Shown: positions 42,524-50,423, counted from the stretch's first letter. The stretch is DNA of 64,000 nucleotides from Haloarchaeobius sp. FL176 (GCF_024609245.1 NZ_JANJYH010000001.1:62001-126000); one strand, 5' to 3'. Numbers and translations: made by a program. The notes: generated from the letters alone by a model not told the origin.

Positions 42524-42988
42524 TCACTCGTCGTCGTCCGTCCGGTGGGAGTACCCCTCGATGATGCCGCTCACCTGCGTCGGCTCGATACAGGCCACGT
42601 TGAACTGGATGTCCGTCGCCGGCCGTGAGTGGACCTGAAAGTACGGGATGTCGAGTCCCTCCATCGCCTCGACGATGGCGGCGTCGAGGCTGTCGTGTGA
42701 CAGCATCGTCACCTTGCCCTCCACGAGGACGCTCTTCCAGCCCTCGTCGGTGTCGTCGTAGACGGTGAACGAGACGTGCTCTGTCGTCTCGAGGTAGCGT
42801 TGCTTCTGGCTCCCCGGTGCGAACCCCAGTCGCAGGTACACCGACCGGTCATCGTCGTCGTACGCGAACGAGATCGGGACCGCGTAGGCGTCGCCGTCGT
42901 TCGCGAGCGCGAGGACACCGGTCTGTTGTGATTCGAGGAACTCGTCTATCTCCAGTGCGTCCATCTGCTTCGCTGTCTTCTGCGCCAT
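42524..42988 (-). CDS. Pyridoxamine 5'-phosphate oxidase-like flavin-binding protein
   Basis: A 154-residue split-barrel protein. It begins with LEIDEFLESQQTGVLALAND, then DAYAVPISFAYDDDDRSVYL, RLGFAPGSQKQRYLETTEHV and SFTVYDDTDEGWKSVLVEGK, the pattern of the PNPOx-like/HugZ group that binds FMN or F420. The substrate is unknown; many haloarchaeal members are of this short type. The ATG at 42988 is chosen because the longer frame upstream (to 43120) reads like non-coding sequence. Confidence 0.87.
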   Translation of the reverse strand: MAQKTAKQMDALEIDEFLESQQTGVLALANDGDAYAVPISFAYDDDDRSVYLRLGFAPGSQKQRYLETTEHVSFTVYDDTDEGWKSVLVEGKVTMLSHDSLDAAIVEAMEGLDIPYFQVHSRPATDIQFNVACIEPTQVSGIIEGYSHRTDDDE

Positions 42989-43152
42989 ACGTGGGTATTG
43001 ATAGCACGAGACAATAGGGGTAGAGGCCGGTTCCCGCCGGCTGGTAACGTCGTGTCGTCCGAGAACGGTCGAGACAGGGCACCGCCGGTCGCTCGTCGCT
43101 TCCCCCGACGCGGACGGCACGCTACGCTCGTCGTCGGTGGCTGGGGAGAACG

Positions 43153-43170
43153 GCGGAGAGAGATTCGAAC
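43153..43170 (-). repeat. Degenerate copy of the tRNA-Ser 3' end (possible attachment-site scar)
   Basis: On the plus strand these 18 bases (GCGGAGAGAGATTCGAAC) align with 43217-43236 of tRNA-Ser with two mismatches and one 2-base gap. They lie 46 bases beyond the tRNA 3' end, in the same orientation. It parallels the partial copy beyond tRNA-Gly at 11531-11552. Confidence 0.4.
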
Positions 43171-43215
43171 ACGGTTGTCTTGCTCGCTACGCTCGGGTCC
43201 TTGTCTCCTGAAAAG

Positions 43216-43300
43216 CGCCGAGAGGGAGATTTGAACTCCCGTGTCCGTGTGGACAGTAGATTTCGAATCTACCGCCTTGGCCAGGCTAGGCTATCTCGGC
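43216..43300 (-). tRNA. tRNA-Ser (anticodon CGA)
   Basis: A complete type II tRNA with a long variable arm. Acceptor stem GCCGAGA pairs with TCTCGGC, with discriminator G as expected for serine. The anticodon stem-loop is TAGAT-TTCGAAA-type with anticodon CGA (reads UCG), the variable arm is TGTCC-ACAC-GGACA, and the T arm is CGGGAG/CTCCC around TTCAAAT. There is no intron and CCA is not encoded. A TAAAATA box lies 24-30 bases upstream. Confidence 0.95.
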
Positions 43301-43323
43301 TCGGTCTCACCTTGCCCGCTGAG

Positions 43324-43330
43324 TATTTTA
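43324..43330 (-). promoter_or_regulatory. TATA box of tRNA-Ser
   Basis: TAAAATA on the minus strand lies 24-30 bases before the mature 5' end of tRNA-Ser, giving almost no leader, unlike tRNA-Gly in this window. Confidence 0.6.
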
Positions 43331-43368
43331 GGGGTTTCGATTCGGGCGGACGTGTGGTGACAATCGTC

Positions 43369-43377
43369 AATAATAAA
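43369..43377 (+). promoter_or_regulatory. TATA box of the MoxR gene
   Basis: AATAATAAA lies 25-33 bases before the ATG at 43402 and supports that start over the in-frame ORF opening at 43180, which would run through the tRNA. Confidence 0.6.
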
Positions 43378-43401
43378 TTGCATGCCTTGCAGAAAGATAC
43401 T

Positions 43402-44352
43402 ATGGACGTTAGCCAAGCAAACGAGGACTGCAACGCAGTTCTCGACGCCATCGGGAACTCGGTCATCGCCGACCGAGAGTTCCTCGAGACGGTGCTGATG
43501 GGCGTCGTCGGTCGCGGTCACGTGCTCCTCGAGGACGTGCCCGGCACCGGCAAGACTCTCACCGCACGGTCGATGGCCTCCGCCCTCGGATTGTCCTTCT
43601 CCCGCATCCAGTTCACCCCCGACCTCCTGCCCTCCGACGTGACGGGGACACACGTGTTCAACGAGGAGAGCCGCGAGTTCGAGTTCCAGTCTGGCCCCAT
43701 CTTCGCGAACATCGTGCTCGCGGACGAGATCAACCGCGCGCCGCCGAAGACCCAGGCCGCCCTGCTCGAGGCGATGGAGGAAGGGCAGGTCACCGTCGAC
43801 GGCGACACGCGGATGCTCCCGCAGCCGTTCTTCGTCATCGCGACGCAGAACCCCGTCGAGCAGGAGGGGACGTTCCCGCTGCCGGAAGCACAGGTCGACC
43901 GGTTCATCGTCAAGTCCAGCATCGGCTACCCCGACGAGGAGGGCGAGATAGAGCTGCTCCGTCGCCGCGCGGGCCGCGTCGACCAGAGCCCGAGCGTCGA
44001 CCGCGTCCTCAGCGACGAGGAGGTCGCGGAGCTCCGTGAGGTGCCGGAGGACGTGCGGGTCGACGACGACCTCCTCGCGTACATGGCCGCGGTCTGCCGC
44101 GAGACCCGGGAGGACGGCCGCGTCGACATCGGCGTCTCGCCGCGTGGGACCCAGCGCCTGTTCGAGGCCTCGCGCGCCTACGCCACGATGGTCGGCCGCG
44201 AGTACGTCACGCCCGACGACATCAAGCGCGTGGCGCTGCCGGTGCTCGCACACCGACTCGTGCTGACGCCGGACGCGATGGTGAACAACGTCGACAAACG
44301 TGAAGTCGTCCAGACGGTGCTCGACTCGGTCCCGGTCCCGACCGTCGAGTAA
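43402..44352 (+). CDS. MoxR family AAA+ ATPase
   Basis: A 316-residue AAA+ protein. Walker A is LLEDVPGTGKTLTARSMASA (about residues 43-50), Walker B is NIVLADEINRAPPKTQAALL, sensor 1 is FFVIATQNPVEQEGTFPLPE, and the C-terminal helical lid holds GVSPRGTQRLFEASRAYATM. MoxR proteins are chaperone-like partners of DUF58/VWA proteins in metal-centre or envelope assembly. Here the DUF58 operon lies next to it but convergent (stops 7 bases apart), so they are separately promoted. Confidence 0.95.
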   Translation: MDVSQANEDCNAVLDAIGNSVIADREFLETVLMGVVGRGHVLLEDVPGTGKTLTARSMASALGLSFSRIQFTPDLLPSDVTGTHVFNEESREFEFQSGPIFANIVLADEINRAPPKTQAALLEAMEEGQVTVDGDTRMLPQPFFVIATQNPVEQEGTFPLPEAQVDRFIVKSSIGYPDEEGEIELLRRRAGRVDQSPSVDRVLSDEEVAELREVPEDVRVDDDLLAYMAAVCRETREDGRVDIGVSPRGTQRLFEASRAYATMVGREYVTPDDIKRVALPVLAHRLVLTPDAMVNNVDKREVVQTVLDSVPVPTVE

Positions 44353-44358
44353 CTCCTT

Positions 44359-44868
44359 CTACGTCTGTCGCAGCGACGTGGTCAGGACGAGCGCCGCGAC
44401 GAGCAGCATCACCAGTGCGGGGAGCGGCTGCCCGGAGCCCGCGATCTGGTACAGACCGTACGCGACGCCGACCGTGACCCCACCGACGACCAGCGTCGCG
44501 CCGATGTGTGCGAGTTCGGCCCGGGTCGTCTCTGCCTCCCGGCCGAGCTGCTCGCCCAGCCCCACGGCGTTCTGGCCCACGTCCCAGGCGACGACGGTCG
44601 CCGCGGTGCCGACGAGCAGGAACAGCTCTGCTGCAGCGCCGGCACCGGTCGCCCCCGCGAACACCATCCCCACCGCGAGGACGACGCCGCCCCCGTGGAC
44701 GAGCCGTCGCGAGCCGACCACGAGGCCGGGTGCGAGTGCGACGATGCCCAGCCCGGCGACGACGCCCCCGACGCTCGCCGTCAGGATGGCCGCGAGAGCC
44801 GCGACCGCCGCCGCACCGAGCGAGACGATGGCCGACAGCCGCACCGGCCGCCTGTCGATCTCAGTCAT
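44359..44868 (-). CDS. Membrane protein of the MoxR-DUF58 cluster (DUF7519-like)
   Basis: A 169-residue protein with about five membrane helices (SAIVSLGAAAVAALAAILTA, VVAGLGIVALAPGLVV and three more), and an acidic stretch between helices 4 and 5 (EQLGREAETTRAELAHIG). It resembles the haloarchaeal family DUF7519 that ends such operons. ATG at 44868 overlaps the DUF58 stop (ATGA). The exact role is unknown; probably a subunit of the envelope assembly formed with DUF58. Confidence 0.77.
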   Translation of the reverse strand: MTEIDRRPVRLSAIVSLGAAAVAALAAILTASVGGVVAGLGIVALAPGLVVGSRRLVHGGGVVLAVGMVFAGATGAGAAAELFLLVGTAATVVAWDVGQNAVGLGEQLGREAETTRAELAHIGATLVVGGVTVGVAYGLYQIAGSGQPLPALVMLLVAALVLTTSLRQT

Positions 44869-46256
44869 CGCGACCACCGCACGGTGTTCCGTGCGATCGA
44901 CTCCGCGAGCGGTTCGTCGGGGTCCCAGTCGAGCACCCTGACGCCACCCTGGCGGAGCTTCGAGATCCGGTCGGCGCGCTCGACGCTGGCGAAGCGCTGG
45001 CCGAGTGTCTCGTCGTTCGTCGGGTCGGGACTGAGCACCGTCACCTTGTGCCCGTGTGCGTGGAGCAGCTGTGCCGCCTTCACCGCGTCGTCGTCACAGA
45101 GTGGCGAGAAGAACATCACCTGTATGTCGCCCGACAGGCGCTTTCGAAGGTTCCGAACGCCGAGCGTGACGGAGTAGCGACCCTGCGGGCGCTCCGCCGA
45201 CAGCGCCGGGTGGTGGGCGAACAGCTCCTCGACCTCGACACGGTGCTCGTTGCCGAGTCCGGGCGAGAGCCAGACCTTCTGCGGTGCCAGCGCGGTGATA
45301 CCGACCCGGTCGCCGGTCTCGAGCAGCGTCGTGAATATCTGCCCCGCCGCGTTGATGCCGAGGTCGGCCGCGTGAAGGTCGTCATCGTCGCGCCGCACGT
45401 ACGCCTCCTGGCGCAGGTCGAGCAGCAGCATCACTGTCGCGGCCCGTTCCTCGCGGAACTGGAGGGTCGCGAGGTCGCCGGTTCGTGCGTAGCGCCGCCA
45501 GTCCACCCGCGACAGCGGGTCGCCGGCGCGGTACTCGCGGGTGGAGTGGAACTCGACGCCGTCGCCGGCGAGGTCCGTCTCGACGCGGCCCGCGTACTGC
45601 GAGGTCTGCTTGCGGAGCGGCATCGGCAGCGTGGACGAGAGCGACGGCGTGACGACGACCTCGCCGCCGGTCCGGAAGCAGGTGTGTCGCTCGCGCTTGC
45701 CGGCCCAGTCACGGACGATGGTGTCACACGTCTTGAACTCGTGTGTCCCCCGTCTGGCGTTCAGCGTGTACGTGAACGAGTCCGTCTCGCCGGGGCGGAG
45801 CGCGGTGCCGAGCCGGGCCGTGCCGCCCACGACGGTGAGTTCCTCCGGTACGCCGTCGACGACCCGGAGGTCCGGCAGGACACGGTCGCCGACGTTGCTG
45901 ACTCTCACCGTCACCGTCAGGTCGTCGCCCAGGTCAGGAGTCGGGTCGGACAGCTCCCGTCGGATGCGAACCGTCGCCTGGGGTACCGTCGTCACCTGAA
46001 CGTACGCGAGGTAGGCGACAGCGACGACCGCCGCGAGCAGCAGGGCGGGCTGTTTCAGGATGATGCCCGCGCCACCCGCCACGAACGTCAGCGCGCCGAT
46101 GCCACGCCAGTGGTTCGTGTCCTCCTCGGTCTCGGAGATGACGCGCTGGCTCCCCTCGCTCCGTCCGTCTCGGGTTTCCGTCGACGGCCCGCTGCCGGAC
46201 TCGGCCCCGCCGGCCGTGGACTCGTCGGTCGCGGACTGCGATAGCGTCGAACTCAT
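44865..46256 (-). CDS. DUF58 domain-containing protein
   Basis: A 463-residue protein. A disordered Ser/Thr/Glu-rich N-terminus (about 45 residues) leads to two membrane helices (about residues 50-85), a beta-sandwich region resembling a CARDB/DUF11-like domain (DLTVTVRVSNVGDRVLPDLR), and then the DUF58 core FHSTREYRAGDPLSRVDWRR with YARTGDLATL, joined to a VWA-like fold (ATVMLLLDLRQEAY; VKAAQLLHAHGHKVTVLSPD). DUF58 proteins pair with MoxR. Start and stop both overlap neighbours, so the operon is tightly coupled. Confidence 0.93.
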   Translation of the reverse strand: MSSTLSQSATDESTAGGAESGSGPSTETRDGRSEGSQRVISETEEDTNHWRGIGALTFVAGGAGIILKQPALLLAAVVAVAYLAYVQVTTVPQATVRIRRELSDPTPDLGDDLTVTVRVSNVGDRVLPDLRVVDGVPEELTVVGGTARLGTALRPGETDSFTYTLNARRGTHEFKTCDTIVRDWAGKRERHTCFRTGGEVVVTPSLSSTLPMPLRKQTSQYAGRVETDLAGDGVEFHSTREYRAGDPLSRVDWRRYARTGDLATLQFREERAATVMLLLDLRQEAYVRRDDDDLHAADLGINAAGQIFTTLLETGDRVGITALAPQKVWLSPGLGNEHRVEVEELFAHHPALSAERPQGRYSVTLGVRNLRKRLSGDIQVMFFSPLCDDDAVKAAQLLHAHGHKVTVLSPDPTNDETLGQRFASVERADRISKLRQGGVRVLDWDPDEPLAESIARNTVRWSR

Positions 46257-46816
46257 GCTTCGGCCGCCTCCGACTGCCGCGTTATCTCGCTGGCGGCGTG
46301 GACCGCCCAGCGGTGGTACTGTGTCCGGTTGTCCCGCTGGAAGTCGAACCGGTCGAGCAGCGATGCCCCTTCGACGGAGCCGGTGAAGAAGGCCCGAGCG
46401 TACGGGTCGTCGGTCCACTCGCCCGACTCCAGCTGCCGTTCTGCCTCTGCCCGCGTACAGCCCTCGGTGCGGACGATGGTCGCGATGGCGGCCCGCTCCA
46501 GCCGGGTCCGCACCGTCTCGCGCGTCTCGATCTCTCGGCGGTCCGAGCCGGCCGTGACGAGCATCTCGTCGAACTCGTCACCCGGGGTGGGGAGGTCCTG
46601 AGACGCCTCGGGGTCGGGCGTCTCGACCTGCTCGTAGCTGGTGCGTGACCGGCCGATGGCGACACGCGCCCCCTGGAGGACGCCGAGGAGGCCGACGACC
46701 ACGAGGACGGCCTCGTCGAGCGTGATGGACGAGGCCAGTCCGGGCGCTGCGACGAGGACGAACCCGGTCAGCGCGAGCGCCACGCCGAAGACGGCGAGCA
46801 GGGTTCGCGACTTCAT
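46253..46816 (-). CDS. Membrane protein of the DUF58 operon (DUF7269-like)
   Basis: A 187-residue protein with two N-terminal helices (about residues 5-28 and 34-52) and a soluble C-terminal part of about 130 residues (TVRTRLERAAIATIVRTEGC, then TRAEAERQLESGEWTDDPYA). It matches the small membrane protein usually placed between the DUF58 and DUF4129 genes in haloarchaea. Start overlaps the DUF4129 stop by 4 bases and its own stop overlaps the DUF58 start. No catalytic motif is visible. Confidence 0.8.
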   Translation of the reverse strand: MKSRTLLAVFGVALALTGFVLVAAPGLASSITLDEAVLVVVGLLGVLQGARVAIGRSRTSYEQVETPDPEASQDLPTPGDEFDEMLVTAGSDRREIETRETVRTRLERAAIATIVRTEGCTRAEAERQLESGEWTDDPYARAFFTGSVEGASLLDRFDFQRDNRTQYHRWAVHAASEITRQSEAAEA

Positions 46817-47790
46817 TCGTTCTCACCCTCGAACTGGTCCTCGAGACGCCTCAGTGCTTCGACTGCCCGCTCCTCGCGTTCCGCGGTCGCCGCCTCGCTA
46901 CCGTAGCGCACCGACTCGAACAGCTCGGTGAGTTCGCCGACCGTAGCGGCCTCGAAACCGGCGGCGACGGCCGCGCGTTCGAACTCCCGCGGGGTGCTGG
47001 TCTCGGGATGCTCCACGGGCAGATGGTCGGTCATCTCGACCCAGGCGCGGTAGATCTCGTTGTCGACCGCGGACTGCTCCTCGATGCGGTCCGCCGCCCG
47101 GCCGGCGGCCGCCGCGACCGCCGCGGAGTCGGGCGGTTCCGGCTGTTCTTCCTCGTCCTCCGGGTTGGCCGCCTTGACGAGCTCCGACTCGTCGTCCTCG
47201 TCGCCGGAGCGCACCACCCACACGCCCGCGACCACCACCACTGCGACACCGACGACGCCGAGCAGGAGCAGGAGGACGTCGGGCAGCTGCTGGCGCGTCT
47301 CGCCCTGTTCGCCGCCGCCGCTGCCATCGCCACCACCACCCGACGCCGTCTGGTTACTGACGAGGTCGGGACTGCCGTTCTGTTTCTCCTCCGGCACCGG
47401 CTGGGAGGGACAGGTCACCAGAAACGGTACCGTCGTCGCAACCAGCACACCCACCACGAAGAAGGCGCTGAGCGCGACCATCCGGTCGTACTTCCGGTAC
47501 ATGAACGCCGTCACTCCGACGACGATCCCCATCAGTCCGAGCAGTAGCAGCGGCGGGATCGACCGCTCGCACCGCTCGACCTTCACCGGCGGCTTCTGTT
47601 GCGTCTCACCGCCCTCCACGTTCACGTCCATCGGCGAGTCCGTCGCATCGATGCTGTCGTCCTGTTCCGGTGCCGGCTGGGTCGCGTCCTCGCCAGCACT
47701 CGTCGTCTGACTGAGCGTCCCGGCCGCGAAGACGATAGCGCCCACACAGCAGATCGCGATAATAGCGACCCCGATCGTCCGTCTGTTCAC
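46813..47790 (-). CDS. DUF4129 domain membrane protein, copy A
   Basis: A 325-residue protein with a GTG start at 47790. It has an N-terminal signal-like helix, two further helices near residues 80-120 and one around 170-190 flanked by low-complexity Gly/Asp/Glu linkers, and a C-terminal cytoplasmic DUF4129 domain (RAWVEMTDHLPVEHPETSTP, then FERAAVAAGFEAATVGELTE and LFESVRYGSEAATAEREERA). DUF4129 often accompanies a transglutaminase-like membrane protein. A GTTAAGT box 24-30 bases upstream supports the GTG start. A close paralogue lies directly upstream. Confidence 0.9.
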   Translation of the reverse strand: MNRRTIGVAIIAICCVGAIVFAAGTLSQTTSAGEDATQPAPEQDDSIDATDSPMDVNVEGGETQQKPPVKVERCERSIPPLLLLGLMGIVVGVTAFMYRKYDRMVALSAFFVVGVLVATTVPFLVTCPSQPVPEEKQNGSPDLVSNQTASGGGGDGSGGGEQGETRQQLPDVLLLLLGVVGVAVVVVAGVWVVRSGDEDDESELVKAANPEDEEEQPEPPDSAAVAAAAGRAADRIEEQSAVDNEIYRAWVEMTDHLPVEHPETSTPREFERAAVAAGFEAATVGELTELFESVRYGSEAATAEREERAVEALRRLEDQFEGENE

Positions 47791-47813
47791 GAGGCACTGT
47801 TACCACAACCCGT

Positions 47814-47820
47814 ACTTAAC
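47814..47820 (-). promoter_or_regulatory. TATA-like box between the two DUF4129 genes
   Basis: GTTAAGT on the minus strand lies 24-30 bases before the GTG start at 47790, suggesting that the second DUF4129 gene and the DUF58 operon have their own promoter in addition to any read-through. Confidence 0.45.
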
Positions 47821-47889
47821 GAGTTCGTATACACAAGCACCTGCTGTACCGAACCAGCATCGGAAGCGAGGCAGGTGGCGTCAACGACG

Positions 47890-48840
47890 TCAGCGCTCGT
47901 CACCGTACTCGTCCTCGATGTGCCGGAGTGCTTCGACGGCACGCCGTTCCCGGTCCGCCGTCACCGGCTCGCCGCCGTAGCGGACCTCCTCGAACAGCTC
48001 GGTGAGTTCGGTCACGTCCTCGCGCGAGACACCCGCCTCGACGGCCGCGTCGGCGAACTCAGAGGGGGTGCTCGACCGTGGGTGCTCGACGGGGAGGTGC
48101 CGGGTCATCTCGACCCAGGCGCGGAACACCTCGTTCTCCGTGCCAGTGGTCCGTTCGAGCCTGTCGGCGATCTGGCCGGCGACGTTGCCGAGCTCGGTGA
48201 TCTGTCTCCGGTCCCCCTCGTCGGCGATTTCGTCATCGGGTGCCTCCGCCTCCCTCGCGTCGTCGTCCGTACTCGACAGGGCGGCGTAGCCGAGGAGGCC
48301 GACGACCAGGGTCGCCGCGACGAGCACCACGAACACCGAGGGCTGGGTGATGACCAGCCCGGAGTCGTCGGCGATGCCGACCGAGGCGTTGCCCCCGATG
48401 CTCGGCGGTGCCGGCTCGGAGGGGAGGATGTCGACGGAGGTCGGCTCGGGCTGGTCCGCACAGTTGGTCAGCAGCATCCAGACGAAGAAGGCGGGGAACC
48501 CGATGGCGACGAGCACGGCGGAGGCCGCGAACCCGTCGTCGCGGTACGCGAGCGCCGACCAGAGGAGGAGTCCGACGCCGATGACGATAGCGAGGAACTC
48601 GCCCGTCAGCAGGAACGGGAGACAGATGCCGAAGGAGAACGAGAACTCGCCGGGGTCGGTGAAGGGTTCGCGCCCGCTGCTGCCGTTCTCTCCGGAGTCG
48701 CGGTCGTTGCCGCCGGTGGGGTCGCTGACGCTCGACCCGCCGCCGCCGTCGGCTGGGTCCACCACGCTCGCGGCGACCAGCGAGAGCGCGACCACGCAGA
48801 CGAGTGCGAGGACGACCGGGAGGAGCCGCTCTCGGTTCAC
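47890..48840 (-). CDS. DUF4129 domain membrane protein, copy B (tandem paralogue)
   Basis: A 316-residue protein with the same plan as copy A: N-terminal helix (VNRERLLPVVLALVCVVALS), two middle helices, a fourth helix (VFVVLVAATLVVGLLGYAAL) and the C-terminal domain RAWVEMTRHLPVEHPRSSTP with SEFADAAVEAGVSREDVTEL and FEEVRYGGEPVTADRERRAV. The last 75 residues are clearly homologous to copy A, while the linkers and external part differ. The GTG at 48840 is preferred; the longer frame to 49038 overlaps the dihydropteroate synthase gene and is unlikely. Confidence 0.85.
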   Translation of the reverse strand: MNRERLLPVVLALVCVVALSLVAASVVDPADGGGGSSVSDPTGGNDRDSGENGSSGREPFTDPGEFSFSFGICLPFLLTGEFLAIVIGVGLLLWSALAYRDDGFAASAVLVAIGFPAFFVWMLLTNCADQPEPTSVDILPSEPAPPSIGGNASVGIADDSGLVITQPSVFVVLVAATLVVGLLGYAALSSTDDDAREAEAPDDEIADEGDRRQITELGNVAGQIADRLERTTGTENEVFRAWVEMTRHLPVEHPRSSTPSEFADAAVEAGVSREDVTELTELFEEVRYGGEPVTADRERRAVEALRHIEDEYGDER

Positions 48841-48948
48841 GCTCGCCACTCGGGACCGATGGTATGAGTGGTTTTCGTTGACACACACGTCGACTGTACC
48901 GACCGCACCGACGCTCCGGGTCCCGGCAGTCGCTCCGGGGAACACGGC

Positions 48949-48955
48949 CCTTTTC
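48949..48955 (+). promoter_or_regulatory. TATA-like box of the dihydropteroate synthase gene
   Basis: CCTTTTC lies 25-31 bases before the ATG at 48980. An AGGAGG at 48973-48978 is only one base from the ATG, too close to act as a ribosome binding site, so a leaderless transcript is more likely. Confidence 0.45.
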
Positions 48956-48979
48956 ACTGGCAGCGCCCCCAGAGGAGGT

Positions 48980-50173
48980 ATGCAGAACGTCGACGCCGCC
49001 GGACTCGGTATCGGGGACGACCACCCGACACGAATCATGGGCGTGCTGAACGTGAGCGCGGAATCGCCGTACGACCCGAGTGTGTTCGACGACCCCGCCG
49101 AGGCAGCCGCCTACGTCGAGGACGAACTCGTCGGGGAGGGGGCGGACATCGTCGACATCGGCCTGGAGTCGGCGAACAAGCGCTTCGAGGTGCTCAGCGC
49201 CGAGGAGGAGCTGGACCGGCTGGACGTGGCGCTGTCGGTCATCGAGAACGCGTCCGTCGACCCGGTCTGGTCCATCGAGACGCGCTACCACGAGGTCGCC
49301 GCGGCCGCCCTCGACGGTGGCTTCGACATGATAAACGACATCGCGGGCTTCGCTGACCCGGAGATGCCACGGGTCGCCGAGGAGTACGGAGTCGCCGCCG
49401 CGAAGATGGCCAGCCCGCCGGACCTCACGCGCCCCGGGGCCGTCGAGGAGACGCCCTGGGCGGAGCGCAAGGGCGAGGACTGGGCCGAGCAGGCCGACTA
49501 CGTCGACATGGTGTACGAGGCTCTCAAGCAGAACGGACTGCCCGACGACACCATCGTCGACCCCGCGTTCGGAGGCTGGTCCGAGGCCAAGACCGTGGCG
49601 AACGACCGGGAGACGTTCAGGCGGCTCCGCGAGTTCCGTGGCCTCGGCCGGCCGATGCTCGTCTCCATCAACCGGAAGAACTTCCTCCGGTCGCTGACCG
49701 ACCGCCCGACAGAGGACGCACTGGCCGTCTCCCTCGCGGCCACCTCGATGGCCATCGAGCGCGGCGCACACGTGATCCGGACGCACGACGTGCGGGAGAC
49801 GGTCGACGCGGCTGCCGTGGGCGACGCGTTCATGCCCGAGCGACACCGGACCCACGCGAACGGCGTCAGCGTCGAGGAACTCGACGTCAGCTCCGAGGGC
49901 GACGTGCGACGGCACGCGGACCGTCTCGGCACGGCCGACCTGGCCGCCACAGCCACCCTCGCCGTGTTCGACGTCCGTGGACTCACCGAGGATGCCTGCG
50001 AGGAGCTGGGGGGACTCGCTGCCGACGCCGAGACGACGTTCGCGATGAACGCGGCAGGCGACGGTGGCTTGCTCGTGGGAACCCACGCCGCACTCGAGAC
50101 GCTCGTCGAGACCACGCCCGCGACTGCGGGCACCGGGGCAGTCCTCGACGCCGTCGCGTCGGCCCTGAAGTGA
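48980..50173 (+). CDS. folP: Dihydropteroate synthase homologue with C-terminal extension
   Basis: A 397-residue protein. Residues 1 to about 290 follow the DHPS TIM barrel: RIMGVLNVSAESPYDPSVFD, GADIVDIGLESANKRFEVLS, FDMINDIAGFADPEM, VDPAFGGWSEAK and ERGAHVIRTHDVRETVDAAA. Loop 1 lacks the usual T-P-D-S-F-S-D, and the pterin loop reads L-E-S-A-N-K where bacteria have G-E-S-T-R-P, so the substrate may differ. The final 105 residues are an extra alpha/beta domain of unknown role. DHPS joins p-aminobenzoate to a pterin; the neighbouring MptE makes the pterin diphosphate. Start is leaderless. Confidence 0.83.
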   Translation: MQNVDAAGLGIGDDHPTRIMGVLNVSAESPYDPSVFDDPAEAAAYVEDELVGEGADIVDIGLESANKRFEVLSAEEELDRLDVALSVIENASVDPVWSIETRYHEVAAAALDGGFDMINDIAGFADPEMPRVAEEYGVAAAKMASPPDLTRPGAVEETPWAERKGEDWAEQADYVDMVYEALKQNGLPDDTIVDPAFGGWSEAKTVANDRETFRRLREFRGLGRPMLVSINRKNFLRSLTDRPTEDALAVSLAATSMAIERGAHVIRTHDVRETVDAAAVGDAFMPERHRTHANGVSVEELDVSSEGDVRRHADRLGTADLAATATLAVFDVRGLTEDACEELGGLAADAETTFAMNAAGDGGLLVGTHAALETLVETTPATAGTGAVLDAVASALK

Positions 50174-50246
50174 GCCTGTACCGTGGTCCGTCCGCTGGTG
50201 GACGGTGCACCACGGTCCCGTCGGACACCGAGGGCCGACAGTCTCC

Positions 50247-50305
50247 GAGCCGTATATCTATTGAATTTCGCGTGCAGACGGCTCTAACGACCCGTTATGG
50301 GTCGT
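50247..50305 (+). terminator. Two adjacent perfect hairpins downstream of folP
   Basis: GAGCCGT (50247-50253) pairs with ACGGCTC (50278-50284) around an AT-rich loop, and ACGACCC (50287-50293) pairs with GGGTCGT (50299-50305) around GTTAT. Both stems are seven perfect pairs. They lie 75-130 bases after the folP stop and just before a TATA box. They may end folP transcription or act as operator or RNA elements; no long T run follows, so the terminator call is tentative. Confidence 0.35.
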
Positions 50306-50321
50306 ATAACTCGGTAAGAGA

Positions 50322-50330
50322 AAACTTATA
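50322..50330 (+). promoter_or_regulatory. TATA box upstream of the structured leader of mptE
   Basis: AAACTTATA is a strong haloarchaeal TATA sequence. Transcription would start near 50350, just where a long hairpin begins, about 100 bases before the mptE start. Confidence 0.5.
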
Positions 50331-50345
50331 CCGGTGGATTCAGAA

Positions 50346-50413
50346 GGTGGGGGTGGAAGCCGGGAGGGCCTCTCGGGTAGGGGTACTCACAAGAGGCAAT
50401 TCCGGCCCACACC
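50346..50413 (+). ncRNA. Candidate structured RNA or structured 5' leader of mptE
   Basis: GCCGG (50359-50363) pairs with CCGGC (50402-50406), and within it GCCTCT (50368-50373) pairs with AGAGGC (50392-50397), separated by a 4x4 internal loop (GAGG/AATT). The terminal loop of 18 bases is CGGGTAGGGGTACTCACA. Outside, GGTG and CACC can extend the stem. The region begins near the predicted start of the AAACTTATA promoter. It may be a 5' regulatory element or an independent small RNA. No known riboswitch class is recognised. Confidence 0.4.
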
Positions 50414-50416
50414 AAC

Positions 50417-50423
50417 GGTTATC
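50417..50423 (+). promoter_or_regulatory. Second TATA-like box, proximal to mptE
   Basis: GGTTATC lies 28-34 bases before the ATG at 50451 and could give a leaderless mptE mRNA independent of the structured leader. Confidence 0.4.

Noticed and set aside
43180-43401. 74-codon N-terminal extension of MoxR
   Set aside because: The frame crosses tRNA-Ser and the tRNA promoter; a TATA box 25-33 bases before 43402 fixes the start there.
48973-48978. AGGAGG as a ribosome binding site for folP
   Set aside because: Only one base separates it from the ATG, while a TATA-like box at 48949-48955 predicts a leaderless mRNA.
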